From contig CP061009.1 of NCBI GenBank assembly GCA_025808375.1, positions 2,604,001-2,668,000 of the forward strand: a stretch of DNA of 64,000 nucleotides. The letters are read 5' to 3'. The DNA is from Duncaniella muricolitica. GTDB lineage: Bacteria > Bacteroidota > Bacteroidia > Bacteroidales > Muribaculaceae. A program made the translations under genes and the position numbers. Under the pieces are notes generated by a model. That model was not told the origin of the DNA and ran no database searches. It saw only the letters and a program-made list of their open reading frames with translations. Shown piece by piece: positions 7,703-18,100 of this stretch. Numbering within the stretch: the first letter of the stretch is position 1; each line of letters opens with the position of its first letter.

Positions 7703-8515
7703 TCACATCGGCGATGAGTACAAATCGGAATATACTCCGCCCGTCGCCTCAAGCAATGACAATGGCGTATGCCCGCTATAAATGCGGTATTCCCGTATGA
7801 AATGCGACTGGTCGGCATACCCGCAGGCATAGGCTATGGATGCGAAATCCCGGCCGCCGGCTTGCATCATCCACAAAGATTTCTGAAACCTCGCAATCCT
7901 CGCATATTCCTTAGGTCCCATACCTACCATCGAGCGAAACACCCGGCTGAACTGACGCGTACCGAGGCATGCACATCCAGCCATAGCCCCGACACTCGTC
8001 CCGGTGTCTGACAACAGCATACTTAAGGCCGCCTCAACACGCCGACTGCCAAGAGTCTGACCTCGGCCGTAAATCACCGACAACAACCACGATTCTATAA
8101 GTTTAACACACTCTGCGTCATCGGTCGTGTCATACACCCGATCGGCCAGCTCGGCCAGACTTCTGTCGGGAAGGTCATAGCCCGACACCTCTATATTATA
8201 TATCTCTGAAGCCGGCATCCCCAATATCACTCCGAGTGCGTGCGGATAAAACACGGCAACTATCATCTCCAGCCCGCCGGACGACTGCAGCCGAGACGGA
8301 AAGTTGACCTGCCCACTTACTGCAAATGCAGGCTGGCTTGTATGCAGTTCGGGGATATAAAACGGTGTCTTCTTATGAAATATAAGCTGCGGGCATCCTA
8401 TCGGGAATGTCAGTTCATCAAAAGCCGCACCACTCCGCAACACCCAGTAATAGCGTACATAGCGGCGCAACGGTTCACTCGGACGATAAAACGTAAAGCC
8501 TTCACGCGAATCCAT
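7703..8515 (-). CDS. AraC-family transcriptional regulator
   Basis: The protein has 270 residues. The N-terminal part (FTFYRPSEPLRRYVRYYWVLR...FPIGCPQLIFHK) matches the cupin-like sensor of the DUF6597 group. The C-terminus from about residue 165 is the double helix-turn-helix domain, ending with the conserved FQKSLWMM....FASIAYACGYADQSHFIREYRIYSGHTP. It should be a cytoplasmic DNA-binding activator. It begins 7 bases after the stop of the PorT-like barrel gene and so probably shares the LysM-barrel transcript. The CAT-like gene 71 bases downstream is a plausible target. Confidence 0.88.
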   Translation of the reverse strand: MDSREGFTFYRPSEPLRRYVRYYWVLRSGAAFDELTFPIGCPQLIFHKKTPFYIPELHTSQPAFAVSGQVNFPSRLQSSGGLEMIVAVFYPHALGVILGMPASEIYNIEVSGYDLPDRSLAELADRVYDTTDDAECVKLIESWLLSVIYGRGQTLGSRRVEAALSMLLSDTGTSVGAMAGCACLGTRQFSRVFRSMVGMGPKEYARIARFQKSLWMMQAGGRDFASIAYACGYADQSHFIREYRIYSGHTPLSLLEATGGVYSDLYSSPM

Positions 8516-8522
8516 CTCCCGG

Positions 8523-9236
8523 TCAGAGCACTCTGAAAAGGTAAGACAGAGTTACTTCGATGGAAGTGCTGCGCGACGATGCGAAATAATCTCTCTTGGT
8601 AGCCTTGAAAATGTTGCCAAGCCCGAAATAATATCGGCCTTCGAGTTGTATGGAATTGCGACGGTTGATAAAAAACTCTATGCCGGCACCTCCGGCGATG
8701 CCATAGTCAAATGTATTCTGCACCTCCATCCTCAACTGCTCGTTTGTGCGATAGCCCTGAGGAAACCCTTCGATGGCATCATACTTATTATAGTCAAAAT
8801 TGGCCGTAATCTTGTCGTTTATAAGAAATCCGACCTCCGGACCAAGATTGAAGAAGCCCTTGACCTTGCGCGAGCCAAAATAGATGTGCGTCAGCAACGG
8901 TATCTGCACATAAGTAAGCGTGCGCGAATACTCAAACTGGGGAGCCTCATCGCGGACAAAATCCTCTTTCCATCCACGCTGGGTGATATTGACCTCGCCG
9001 ATAAGACCGAAATACTTCTCCTCGGTGTAGCGGGCGGTGACACCCATGGTCAAGCCTTGAATCATGCTCTGATGCACCTCAGGCGTAAACGCCATGCTGG
9101 AAAGTGTGGCTCCGCCACGCACTCCGACCGAAAAATTAGGAGAATACTCCCGCTGCGCCATGGCCACAGACGACAACAGCAACATCACTCCGACCAAGGC
9201 CGCAAGACGCAACACTGACAACACTCGCATCCTCAT
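8523..9236 (-). CDS. PorT-like outer membrane beta-barrel protein
   Basis: After a signal peptide ending VAMAQ there are alternating aromatic/polar strands typical of an eight-stranded barrel (FSVGVRGGATLSSMAF, YFGLIGEVNITQRGW, YVQIPLLTHIYFG, KGFFNLGPEVGFLI, FDYGIAGGAGIEFFI) and a final strand, STSIEVTLSYLFRVL. This is the PorT/outer-membrane-beta-barrel family of Bacteroidetes, named after a type IX secretion component, but most paralogues have no known role. It follows the LysM gene with only 2 bases between them, so the two are translated from the same transcript. Confidence 0.8.
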   Translation of the reverse strand: MRMRVLSVLRLAALVGVMLLLSSVAMAQREYSPNFSVGVRGGATLSSMAFTPEVHQSMIQGLTMGVTARYTEEKYFGLIGEVNITQRGWKEDFVRDEAPQFEYSRTLTYVQIPLLTHIYFGSRKVKGFFNLGPEVGFLINDKITANFDYNKYDAIEGFPQGYRTNEQLRMEVQNTFDYGIAGGAGIEFFINRRNSIQLEGRYYFGLGNIFKATKRDYFASSRSTSIEVTLSYLFRVL

Positions 9237-9238
9237 CT

Positions 9239-11050
9239 TCAGATACGTGTTTTATCGGTTACGTTACCGGGACGGAACGTCACGAAATAGAGAGCGTCGT
9301 TATAGGCTCCGCCGTTTTCACCTGACCTTACCAGATAATATCCATTCTGCACGCCGTCATACTTGTCTCCGCCATTAAGCATATATGGTATCACAAACAT
9401 GCCGGTATCAAATCCGAGCAGTCCCAGACGAGGCACGGCATTCTCCATCCGCGTCCCATACCACTGCTTGTATCTGGCATCGATATCCTTGGTGCGGGCC
9501 GACTCTTCATCGGTATAGAAGCGCGAATAGACTGTGGTGTTAAGGTTGTGCATATTCTCAAGAGTCTCGCCGCGGAATGTGGTCCACTCGGGATAGCCAA
9601 ACAGTTGCACCGTAGGAGTCACAGCCTGATCACGCCACTCTATGATGCCGGGCATAAGTTTATTGAGATCAGCCTGACGGCCGGTAGCAGGGACAAACAC
9701 ATAGTTGCCGTCGGCCGGAAGCGGTTTCAGATCAGCCACGGTAAGACGTCCGTCTGCCTCGACTTCCATGTAGGTCTTGCCCTTGGCGTCAAGGCTCTTG
9801 CGCAACTCGCCCACAAAATCGACCTTGTCGCCTGTCGTTCCCTTTATGTTAAGAAACACAGGAGTGGCATTCTCAAACCGCTCCATCAGCGCATCAATTG
9901 CCTTGCGATACATCAGTTGGCTCGGCAGATTGGCCTGCACCATGTCAGGATTGGTAAGATAGGAATCGTCACGGACGATGAACGTATTTACCACCTTGAC
10001 ATTATTATTTTTACCATATTCGGCAAGTATGGCCATCTGGGCGGAATTGTCGGGAGCGATAATAGCATTATGCCTGCGGAATGTCGAGTCGGTCAAGGCC
10101 TCGCGCACCTTGAGCACCGACCCTTCGGTGTCATAAGCGGTAACATGTATCGGAGTTCCGTTGTTACGCAGACTGTCAACGGCAAGCAGGAGTCCCTTAT
10201 AGAACTCGGTGTAACGACACGCATTCTTGCTCGGAGACTCCTCATTGAGCATAAACGGGAGCATCACGGCCAGCGACACCGACTTATCAGCGGCAGCAAC
10301 CGTCACACTGTCGGCAGCAGCCTCGGCCACACTCTTGTCACCGGTCGGCGCGGTCGGCGCGGCCGACGCATCGGCAACAGTCTCGGCAGGCACCTCGCGC
10401 ACCGGTATATTGAGCACCTGTCCCTCCTTGAGCGACGTCACTCCGGGGTTGGCAGCCTCAAGCGCGGCCACCGACAGACCGTTGGCCACAGCTATCGAAT
10501 AGAACGTCTCCTTCTTTTTGACTATATATCCCTTCACACCTGCAGGCTGAGCCGGAGCAGGCTGAGCCGGCGCGGACTCGGCCACCTTAGGCTCGACAAC
10601 AGTGCCGGGCACGGTTATCTGAATCGTCTGCCCGGCTTTAAGATCGTTTTTAAGCACCGGGTTCTGTTCAATAACCGCCTCGGTGTTGACACCATATTTA
10701 TGCGCTATGCCAAATATCGTCTCACCCTTCTGCACATGATGACTGACGACACGCCCCGGAGCGGCCGAAGGCTGTACAGCCGTTTCAGCACTCTCCTCTA
10801 CCGGGAAAAACAATGTCATACCCGCCCGCAACCCGTCGGCCACCGACGGATTGTGACGTACCATCTCGTCCTTGGATATATCGAGCTTATAGCAAAGCGA
10901 ATATACTGTCTCTTTGGCAGGGACTTCGTAATAGTGATACAAACGTCCGTTGACCGTCTTTACAGGCAGGTCCTTGACAGCGGCATGCAGGGCAAACACC
11001 GAAGCCGCCCCCATGAGAATTGCAGCAATTGTAAACCGTGAAAAATTCAT
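9239..11050 (-). CDS. Triple-LysM protein with periplasmic-binding-protein-like domain
   Basis: From the ATG at 11050 the protein has 603 residues and a signal peptide. Three LysM repeats lie at about 38-83, 101-147 and 173-217, each with a (Y/H)xVxxxE(T/S)xxx(I/L) opening. An Ala/Pro linker leads to residues 260-603, which resemble the type 1 periplasmic binding fold of amino-acid ABC receptors (SLAVMLPFMLNEE..., AIIAPDNSAQMAILAEYG). LysM binds the glycan strands of peptidoglycan. No ABC transporter is nearby, so a sensory or structural role at the wall is more likely than uptake. A start at 11080 would only add ten residues before the signal peptide. It heads the LysM-barrel-AraC group. Confidence 0.82.
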   Translation of the reverse strand: MNFSRFTIAAILMGAASVFALHAAVKDLPVKTVNGRLYHYYEVPAKETVYSLCYKLDISKDEMVRHNPSVADGLRAGMTLFFPVEESAETAVQPSAAPGRVVSHHVQKGETIFGIAHKYGVNTEAVIEQNPVLKNDLKAGQTIQITVPGTVVEPKVAESAPAQPAPAQPAGVKGYIVKKKETFYSIAVANGLSVAALEAANPGVTSLKEGQVLNIPVREVPAETVADASAAPTAPTGDKSVAEAAADSVTVAAADKSVSLAVMLPFMLNEESPSKNACRYTEFYKGLLLAVDSLRNNGTPIHVTAYDTEGSVLKVREALTDSTFRRHNAIIAPDNSAQMAILAEYGKNNNVKVVNTFIVRDDSYLTNPDMVQANLPSQLMYRKAIDALMERFENATPVFLNIKGTTGDKVDFVGELRKSLDAKGKTYMEVEADGRLTVADLKPLPADGNYVFVPATGRQADLNKLMPGIIEWRDQAVTPTVQLFGYPEWTTFRGETLENMHNLNTTVYSRFYTDEESARTKDIDARYKQWYGTRMENAVPRLGLLGFDTGMFVIPYMLNGGDKYDGVQNGYYLVRSGENGGAYNDALYFVTFRPGNVTDKTRI

Positions 11051-11076
11051 TGATGCGTAATCTAATGATATTACCG

Positions 11077-11109
11077 ACAAAATTAATAAAATAATTCAAC
11101 TCTCGCAAA
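11077..11109 (-). promoter_or_regulatory. Consensus promoter of the LysM gene
   Basis: On the minus strand TTTG (plus 11106-11109) is 20 bases from TAATTTTGT (plus 11077-11085). The start codon at 11050 gives a leader of about 23 bases. It lies back to back with the promoter of the rightward transporter. Confidence 0.75.
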
Positions 11110-11122
11110 CGATATTTTTTCG

Positions 11123-11131
11123 TACCTTTGC
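11123..11131 (+). promoter_or_regulatory. -7 element of the AspT/YidE transporter, leaderless arrangement
   Basis: TACCTTTGC fits the consensus perfectly, and the ATG follows after ACC at 11135, where transcription is expected to begin. No clear -33 TTTG is present. The N-terminus of the protein looks complete from this ATG, so a later start is unlikely. Confidence 0.6.
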
Positions 11132-11134
11132 ACC

Positions 11135-12796
11135 ATGCAATGGTTAACTGATTTATTTTTCAGCCACACGGCTCTACAGGCGGTCATCATCATCTCGATA
11201 ATTATAGCCATCGGTCTTGCCTTGGGCAAAATCAGAGTGTGGGGCATCTCGTTGGGAGTGACTTTTGTGTTTTTCGCCGGCATCCTTGCCGGACACATAG
11301 GCCTGTCAATCGACCCGACCATACTCCACTACACCGAAAATCTCGGCCTGGTACTGTTTGTCTACGAGCTTGGTCTCAAAGTCGGCCCCGGCTTCTTCAG
11401 CTCTTTCCGCAAAGGTGGCCTCGAGCTCAACATGCTCGGCCTCGGCGTGATGATTATCGGCACAGTCATGGCCATACTCTGCACACTCCTGCTTGGCGTG
11501 CCCATCGGCGACGCCACCGGTCTGCTGTGCGGAGCCACCACCAACACCCCGGCACTCGGAGCCGCCCAGCAGGCACTCGAACAGGTGGGATTGTCGGCCA
11601 ACGGTGCCGCACTGAGCTGTGCGGTCACCTATCCGCTCGGCGTCGTGGGTGTCATCCTTGCCATAATACTAATGCGCAAGATGTTCATTCGCCCGGGCAC
11701 CCCGCTGTCATCACCTCACGATGACTCCGACACGACTTTCATTGCCGAGTTTCGAGTATGCAATCCGGCCATCTATGACATGACCGTACGTCAGATTTCG
11801 GCTCTGGCCGGTACTAAATTTGTCATCTCACGTCTGTGGCGCGACGACACCGTGAGCCTGCCCGAGTCAGACACCGTGATTCAGAAAGACGACCACCTGC
11901 TTGTAATCACCACTCCCGAAAACAACGAACGTCTCAAGGTCCTTTTTGGCCATCAGGAGGAGCGCGACTGGAATAAAAAAGACATCGACTGGAACTCCAT
12001 CGACAATCAGCTCGTATCGCGCCGTATCATCGTGAGCCGACCGTCAATCAACGGCAAAAAACTCGGCTCGCTCCACCTGCGCAAGCAATATCACATCAAC
12101 ATCAGCCGCATCAGCCGTTCAGGCCTCTATCTGCTCGCCACACCCGAACTGGTACTGCAGCTCGGCGATATTCTCACCGTCGTAGGAAGCGCGGCCGACA
12201 TCGAGAAAGTGGAGCAGACCCTCGGCAACATCGAAATAAAACTCAAAGACCCCAATCTCGGAGCCATATTCTTAGGCATCGTTCTCGGCCTGGTGCTCGG
12301 CTCGATACCCATCATGGTACCCGGCATATCCACACCGATAAAACTCGGTCTGGCAGGAGGCCCCATCATCATAGGCATCCTCATCGGCCGATTCGGGCCA
12401 CAGTTCCGCCTCGTGACCTACACCACCCGAAGTGCCAATCTTATGTTGCGAGGCATAGGCCTGTCACTCTACCTCGCATGTCTCGGCCTTGAAGCCGGCA
12501 GCCACTTCATCGACACAATAATGCGCCCCGAAGGACTCCTGTGGATATTGCTCGGATTTCTCATAACCATAGTGCCCGTAATCATAATGGGCTTTGTGGC
12601 ACTCAAGATATGCCGCATTGACTTCGGACTCACCTGCGGCATGCTATGCGGCAGCATGGCCAATCCCATGGCCCTCAACTATGCCAACGACATCGTGCCA
12701 GGCGACTACGCGACAGTCAGCTACGCCACCGTCTATCCCCTCTCGATGTTTTGCCGCGTCATCATCGCCCAGCTCATCATCCTGGCATTTATATAA
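11135..12796 (+). CDS. AspT/YidE/YbjL-family transporter with RCK_C domains
   Basis: The protein has 553 residues with two membrane halves of about five helices each (residues 1-185 and 375-553), the AspT/YidE/YbjL duplication. Each carries the conserved core motifs (GATTNTPALGAAQQAL in the first, CGSMANPMALNYA in the second). Between them are two RCK_C regulatory domains (residues 205-275 and 290-365). Characterised relatives exchange aspartate and alanine; most Bacteroidales members have no known substrate. The gene stands alone, divergent from the LysM gene and convergent with glutaminase, with which it shares a bidirectional hairpin. Confidence 0.85.
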   Translation: MQWLTDLFFSHTALQAVIIISIIIAIGLALGKIRVWGISLGVTFVFFAGILAGHIGLSIDPTILHYTENLGLVLFVYELGLKVGPGFFSSFRKGGLELNMLGLGVMIIGTVMAILCTLLLGVPIGDATGLLCGATTNTPALGAAQQALEQVGLSANGAALSCAVTYPLGVVGVILAIILMRKMFIRPGTPLSSPHDDSDTTFIAEFRVCNPAIYDMTVRQISALAGTKFVISRLWRDDTVSLPESDTVIQKDDHLLVITTPENNERLKVLFGHQEERDWNKKDIDWNSIDNQLVSRRIIVSRPSINGKKLGSLHLRKQYHINISRISRSGLYLLATPELVLQLGDILTVVGSAADIEKVEQTLGNIEIKLKDPNLGAIFLGIVLGLVLGSIPIMVPGISTPIKLGLAGGPIIIGILIGRFGPQFRLVTYTTRSANLMLRGIGLSLYLACLGLEAGSHFIDTIMRPEGLLWILLGFLITIVPVIIMGFVALKICRIDFGLTCGMLCGSMANPMALNYANDIVPGDYATVSYATVYPLSMFCRVIIAQLIILAFI

Positions 12797-12801
12797 GAAT
12801 C

Positions 12802-12839
12802 GTCTTGCGGTTGCATTACTTATGACTCAACCGCAAGAC
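12802..12839. terminator. Bidirectional hairpin terminator between the transporter and glsA
   Basis: GTCTTGCGGTTG (12802-12813) pairs perfectly with CAACCGCAAGAC (12828-12839) around a 14-base loop, 6 bases after the transporter stop and between two convergent genes. There is no long T-run, so the stem probably does most of the work. Confidence 0.75.
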
Positions 12840-12875
12840 TTAGAAGGTTTAATACTTAATAAGAATATAAAATTT

Positions 12876-13790
12876 TTAAAATATCGACTCGTGGGTGTGG
12901 GTGGTGAGGAGTTCGAGAGCTTTCATGCCCATGACCGAATTGCCTTTGCTGTTGAGGCGCGGACTCCATGTGGCCACGGCATAACGGCCCGGGTATACAG
13001 CCCCGATGCCGCCTCCGACACCGCTTTTGCCGGGAAGACCGACAAGATAGGAATACTCGCCCGCATCGTTGTAAAAACCACATGTCTGCATGATGGCATT
13101 GATGCGCTTCACCTGCGAATAGCTCAGTCTTACGTCACCATATACAAACTCCTTGTGTCGGTCAGCAAACGGAAGAAATGCCCGTGACAGTTGCCGGCAA
13201 CTCATCTCGACCGAGCACTGGAGGAAATAAAATCTCAGCACAGCCTCTATGTCATTGTCAAGATTGCCATAATATTTCAGCATATTGGCTATAGCCGCGT
13301 TGACATAACCTTTCTCCCGCTCCGACGATGCCACCTCACGGTTGTAGTCAACGCTGTCATCGCCGGCAAGCATCCTGACAAACGCCAGATAATCGGCCTC
13401 GGGGTCAGCCAGGCATGACATCAGTATGTCGCTCACCACGATGGCACCGGCGTTGATAAACGGATTGCGCGGCACTCCGTGGTCAAGCTCGAGATCTATG
13501 AGCGAATTGAACGCCGAGCCCGACGGTTCTTTGCCCACCCGCCGCCATAGCTCCTCGCCCATATGGGACAACGCCATGCCGAGCGAAAACACCTTGGTGA
13601 CACTCTGTATCGAAAATGGCTCGTCAATATCGCCAAGTCCTATCTCGCTGCCATCGGTGGTGGTGAGACATATGCCGAAGCGGTCGGGATTGACTTTGGC
13701 AAGGGCCGGTATGTAATCGGCCTGACGGCCGACTCCGCGCAGCGGCTCTATCTCGGCCGCTATCGCTGTAAGGATTTCATTGTATTCCAT
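12876..13790 (-). CDS. glsA: Glutaminase A
   Basis: From the ATG at 13790 the protein has 304 residues, the usual length. It has the serine-dependent beta-lactamase-like fold. FSIQSVTKVF carries the Ser-x-x-Lys pair, followed by the conserved N-P-F-I-N-A-G-A block, a V-N-A-A-I-A-N-M-L helix, and the C-terminal GLPGKSGVGGGIGAV loop. It converts glutamine to glutamate and ammonia in the cytoplasm. In gut bacteria this ammonia release often supports acid tolerance. An upstream ATG at 13838 would lie before the predicted transcription start, so I rejected it. The gene is convergent with an AspT-type transporter. Confidence 0.93.
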   Translation of the reverse strand: MEYNEILTAIAAEIEPLRGVGRQADYIPALAKVNPDRFGICLTTTDGSEIGLGDIDEPFSIQSVTKVFSLGMALSHMGEELWRRVGKEPSGSAFNSLIDLELDHGVPRNPFINAGAIVVSDILMSCLADPEADYLAFVRMLAGDDSVDYNREVASSEREKGYVNAAIANMLKYYGNLDNDIEAVLRFYFLQCSVEMSCRQLSRAFLPFADRHKEFVYGDVRLSYSQVKRINAIMQTCGFYNDAGEYSYLVGLPGKSGVGGGIGAVYPGRYAVATWSPRLNSKGNSVMGMKALELLTTHTHESIF

Positions 13791-13816
13791 GGTAGGCTTA
13801 ACATGAGATTTTGATG

Positions 13817-13825
13817 GCAAATGTA
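13817..13825 (-). promoter_or_regulatory. -7 element of glsA
   Basis: TACATTTGC on the minus strand matches TAnnTTTGC. The expected transcript starts near 13814, which leaves a leader of about 24 bases before the ATG at 13790 and rules out the longer frame from 13838. Confidence 0.65.
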
Positions 13826-13847
13826 CAAAATTTTTCAAAAATTTTAA

Positions 13848-13856
13848 TATCTTTGC
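13848..13856 (+). promoter_or_regulatory. -7 element of the serB operon
   Basis: TATCTTTGC matches TAnnTTTGC. Transcription should start near 13859, 26 bases before the serB ATG. It diverges from the glsA promoter only 22 bases away. I see no good -33 TTTG. Confidence 0.65.
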
Positions 13857-13884
13857 ATTTTATTGAAGGTACATTTTCACAAGC

Positions 13885-15108
13885 ATGGAAAAATCACAAC
13901 TCGAACTTATTCTAATAAACATATCGGGCCAGGACCATCCCGGTGTCACTTCGGCCCTATCCGAGATATTGGCCCGCTACGATGCCGGTATTCTCGACAT
14001 CGGCCAGGCCGACATACATCACACCCTTTCGCTCGGCATCCTCATCAAGACTGACTCGGCCGTGTCGGGCAACATCATGAAGGAACTGCTCTTCAAGGCC
14101 TCCGAACTGAATGTCAACATCCGCTTTACACCTATATCTATTAAGGAATATGAGGAATGGGTAGGCCGTCAGGGCAAAAACCGCTGGATTATCACTCTGC
14201 TCGGCCGACGCCTGACCGCACGGCAGATTGCCAACGTGACTTCCGAGCTGGCCAAACAGGGCATGAACATCGACGCCATACAGCGTCTCACCGGCCGCAT
14301 GCCGCTTGGCGAGGAGGAGCAGCCCCGCTCCAAATCGTGTGTCGAGCTGTCGGTGCGAGGCACTCCGGCCGACGTCCACGCCATGCAGGAGCGTTTCATG
14401 CAACTGTCGCAGGAAGACGAGTTTGACATCTCGATGCAGGAAGACACTCTCTATCGCCGCTGCCGACGGTTAATATGCTTCGATATGGACTCGACCCTCA
14501 TCGAGACCGAGGTCATAGACGAGCTGGCCATGCGTGCCGGTGTAGGCGATCAGGTAAAAGCCATCACCGAACGCGCCATGCGCGGAGAGATTGATTTCTG
14601 CGAAAGTTTCCGTGAGCGCGTGGCTCTGCTCAAAGGGCTCGACGAGAGCGTGATGCGCGAGATTGCCGAGAACCTCCCCGTCACCGAAGGGGTCGACCGC
14701 ATGATGCAGGTGCTCAAGCGCGCCGGCTACAAGACTGCGATACTCTCGGGCGGATTTACCTACTTCGGCAACTATCTCAAGCAGCGATACGGATTTGACT
14801 ATGTGTATGCTAACGAACTGGAAATTGTCGACGGTAAACTCACGGGCCGTCATCTCGGCGATATCGTCGACGGACGACGCAAAGCCGAGCTGCTCAAACT
14901 CATAGCCCAGGTCGAGAACGTCAACATAGCGCAGACCATAGCCGTAGGCGACGGTGCCAACGACCTGCCAATGCTGTCGACAGCCGGTCTCGGCATAGCC
15001 TTCCACGCCAAGCCCAAAGTCAAAGCCAACGCCGAGCAGTCAATCTCGACGATAGGCCTCGACGGTGTGCTCTATTTCCTCGGTTTCAAAGACTCATTTA
15101 TATCATAA
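13885..15108 (+). CDS. serB: Phosphoserine phosphatase with N-terminal ACT domains
   Basis: The protein has 407 residues. Two ACT-like regulatory domains come first (residues 1-90, LELILINISGQDHPGVTSALSEIL; residues 95-185, WIITLLGRRLTARQIANVTSELA). The HAD phosphatase follows, with motif I CFDMDSTLIETEVIDELA near 195, motif II ILSGGFTYF near 287, and motif III VGDGANDLPML near 354. It performs the last step of serine synthesis, O-phosphoserine to serine, in the cytoplasm. The ACT domains suggest allosteric control by an amino acid. It is the first gene of a rightward group with the PEP-synthase-like and GYF/TM2 genes. Confidence 0.93.
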   Translation: MEKSQLELILINISGQDHPGVTSALSEILARYDAGILDIGQADIHHTLSLGILIKTDSAVSGNIMKELLFKASELNVNIRFTPISIKEYEEWVGRQGKNRWIITLLGRRLTARQIANVTSELAKQGMNIDAIQRLTGRMPLGEEEQPRSKSCVELSVRGTPADVHAMQERFMQLSQEDEFDISMQEDTLYRRCRRLICFDMDSTLIETEVIDELAMRAGVGDQVKAITERAMRGEIDFCESFRERVALLKGLDESVMREIAENLPVTEGVDRMMQVLKRAGYKTAILSGGFTYFGNYLKQRYGFDYVYANELEIVDGKLTGRHLGDIVDGRRKAELLKLIAQVENVNIAQTIAVGDGANDLPMLSTAGLGIAFHAKPKVKANAEQSISTIGLDGVLYFLGFKDSFIS

Positions 15109-15141
15109 CCCCCACGGCCAATAACCCACTAAGACCCAGCT

Positions 15142-18100
15142 ATGAACGAAGACGCTCTCAGCCAACTATATCTCAAGGACACAGCCTTTCAGGACCTGAT
15201 GCAGAAACGCATATTCAACGTACTGCTCATCGCCTCCACCTATGACGCATTCATGATGGAGGAGGACGGCCGTGTGGAGGAACAGCTTTATTTTGAATAC
15301 ATCTCCCTCAACCTATCCTCACCCCCGCGAGTGACTCGCGTGCTCAACTCGGCCGAAGCCATCGAGGTCATGGCCTCCAAGAGTTTCGACCTCGTGATAA
15401 TGATGCCGGGCAACGACATTACCGAGACATTCTCGGGCGCACGGCGCATCAAGGACCTTCATCCCGAGCAGCCTATCATCGTGCTCACACCATTCTCCAA
15501 GGAGGTGTCTCGCCGTCTGTCCAACGAGGATTTCACCGGCATCGACTACGTGTTCTCATGGCTTGGCAACGTCGACCTGCTGCTCGCCATCATCAAGCTG
15601 CTCGAGGACAAGCTCAATGCCGACAATGACATTAACAATGTGGGCGTGCAGCTCATCGTCATCGTCGAGGACTCCGTGAGATTCTACAGTTCGGTGCTCC
15701 CGATAGTCTACAAATTCATTCTTACGCAGTCGCGTCTCTTCTCGACCGAAGCACTCAACGAGCACGAGCGCATGCTGCGTATGCGCGGACGTCCCAAGGT
15801 AATGCTCGCACGCGACTACGAGGAAGCTCTCGAAATCTACGACAAGTATTCCGAACACATCCTCGGCGTCATCAGCGACGTTTCGTTCATGCGCGAAGGC
15901 ATCAAGGACCCCAAAGCCGGCATAAAACTGGCCCGCGAGCTGCGGTCGCGCGACCCCTATCTGCCCCTGATCATCGAGAGCTCCGAGCCCGAGAATGCCC
16001 ACGATGTCATAGAGATGGGGTGCACATTCATTGACAAAAACTCCAAAAAATTTCCCGTCGACCTCGGCAAAGCCATCATCAACAACTTCGGTTTCGGCGA
16101 CTTTGTGGTGCGTAATCCCGAGACCGGCGAGGAGATATGCCGCATACACAATCTCAAGGAGCTCCAGAAATCAATTTTCGACATCCCGGCCGAGGCACTT
16201 TACTGGCACGCGTCGTTCAACGACATCTCGCGCTGGCTCTACTCGCGCGCCCTCTTCCCGATAGCCGAGGTCATCAAGCAACACCGGTTCAGCGACATCA
16301 GCGACGCACCCAAGGTGCGGCAACTGTTCTTTGACCTCATCGTCAAATATCGCAAGATGAAAAACCGCGGCGTCGTGGCCATATTCCGCCAGGACCGCTT
16401 CGACCAGTACTCCAACTTTGCCCGCATCGGCCAGGGGTCGCTCGGAGGCAAAGGCCGCGGTCTGGCCTTCATCGACTCCATCATCAAGAAAAATCCCGTC
16501 TGCGACAGTTTTGACGGCATCACAATATCCATCCCGCGCACCGTGGTCCTGTGCACCGACATCTTTGACGAGTTCATGGAGACCAACCAGCTCTATCCGA
16601 TAGCTCTGAGCGACATACCCGACGAAGAGATTCTCGCCCACTTCCTGAGAGCCCAGCTCCCGATGCGCATTCGCGAGGACCTGCGCGCGCTGCTGCAGGT
16701 GGTCGATACCCCCATAGCCGTGCGCTCGTCAAGTCTGCTCGAGGACTCACATTATCAGCCTTTTGCCGGCATATACTCCACCTATATGGTACCAAAGTTT
16801 TCCGACCCCGACAAGATGCTGGCCATGCTGACCGACGCCATCAAAGGCGTGTATGCCTCTGTGTTCTATTCCGACTCCAAAGCCTACATGACTGCCACAT
16901 CCAACGTCATCGACCAGGAAAAAATGGCCGTCATCCTTCAGGAAGTAGTCGGTAAAGACCTCGAGGGCTATTACTTCCCCTCGTTCTCGGGCGTCGGCCG
17001 CTCGCTCAACTATTATCCGCTCGGCGATGAAAAACCTGAGGACGGCGTGGCTGAGATTGCCGTCGGACTCGGAAAATATATCGTGGACGGTGGTGTCGGA
17101 TTGAGATTCTCTCCGCTTCATCCCGAAAACGTGCTCCAGACCTCAGAGCTCGAACTTGCCCTGCGTGACACACAGACCCGCATGTATGCCCTCGACATGA
17201 TGGGCGACGAACGCGAGACAGCTCTCGGAGGAGGCAAGCTCACCAAACCGTCTCAGTCGCTCAATGAGATTAAGGTCGAGGACGGATACAACGTCGCCAA
17301 ACTCCGCGTGCAGGACGTGGCCGAGCGCGGCGCGCTCACCTACATGGTGTCGACCTACGACTTCCGCGACAATATCATACGCGACAATGACAAGGGCATG
17401 GGACGCAAGGTCGTGACGTTCAACAACATACTCAGACACAACGTCTATCCTCTCGCCGAAGCCGTCGACTTTATGCTCAAGAAAGGCCAGCAGGAGATGC
17501 AACGCCCCGTCGAGATAGAGTTTGCAGGCATGGTCGAGCCTGGCGGCAAGACCAAAGGCCGTCTCTACTGGCTTCAGATACGTCCCATTGTCGACCGAAA
17601 GGAGAATGTCGACGAGGCCGTCATGTCGACACCCGACGAGCACCTGTTGCTCAAATCGTCGACCGCACTCGGTCATGGCACTATCGAGGGGGTCAGCACC
17701 GTTGTGTATGTACGCCCCGACAAGTTCTCATCGTCCAACAACTCGCTGATAGCACGAGAAATGGAAAAAATCAACCGCGGTTTTCTTGAACGGGACGAAC
17801 GCTATCTGCTCATCGGACCGGGCCGCTGGGGCTCGTCCGACTCCGCTCTCGGCATCCCCGTGAAATGGCCGGCCATCTCGGCCGCACGCCTCATCGTCGA
17901 GTCATCGCTCCCCAACTACCGCATAGAACCGAGCCAGGGCACACATTTCTTCCAGAATCTCACCTCGTTTGGCGTGGCCTACTTCACCATCGACTCAGCG
18001 GCCAATGCCAGACGCAAGGAGGGCGACCCTGTCACCGACCTCTACGACGTAGCCTATCTCGACTCGCTTCCGGCCATTTACGAGAGCGATTTTCTGCGCA

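Noticed and set aside
9548..11041. Rightward frame of 497 codons opposite the LysM gene
   Set aside because: It lies antisense to a gene with three clear LysM repeats and a consensus promoter. Its own product is His/Arg/Leu-rich with no domain.
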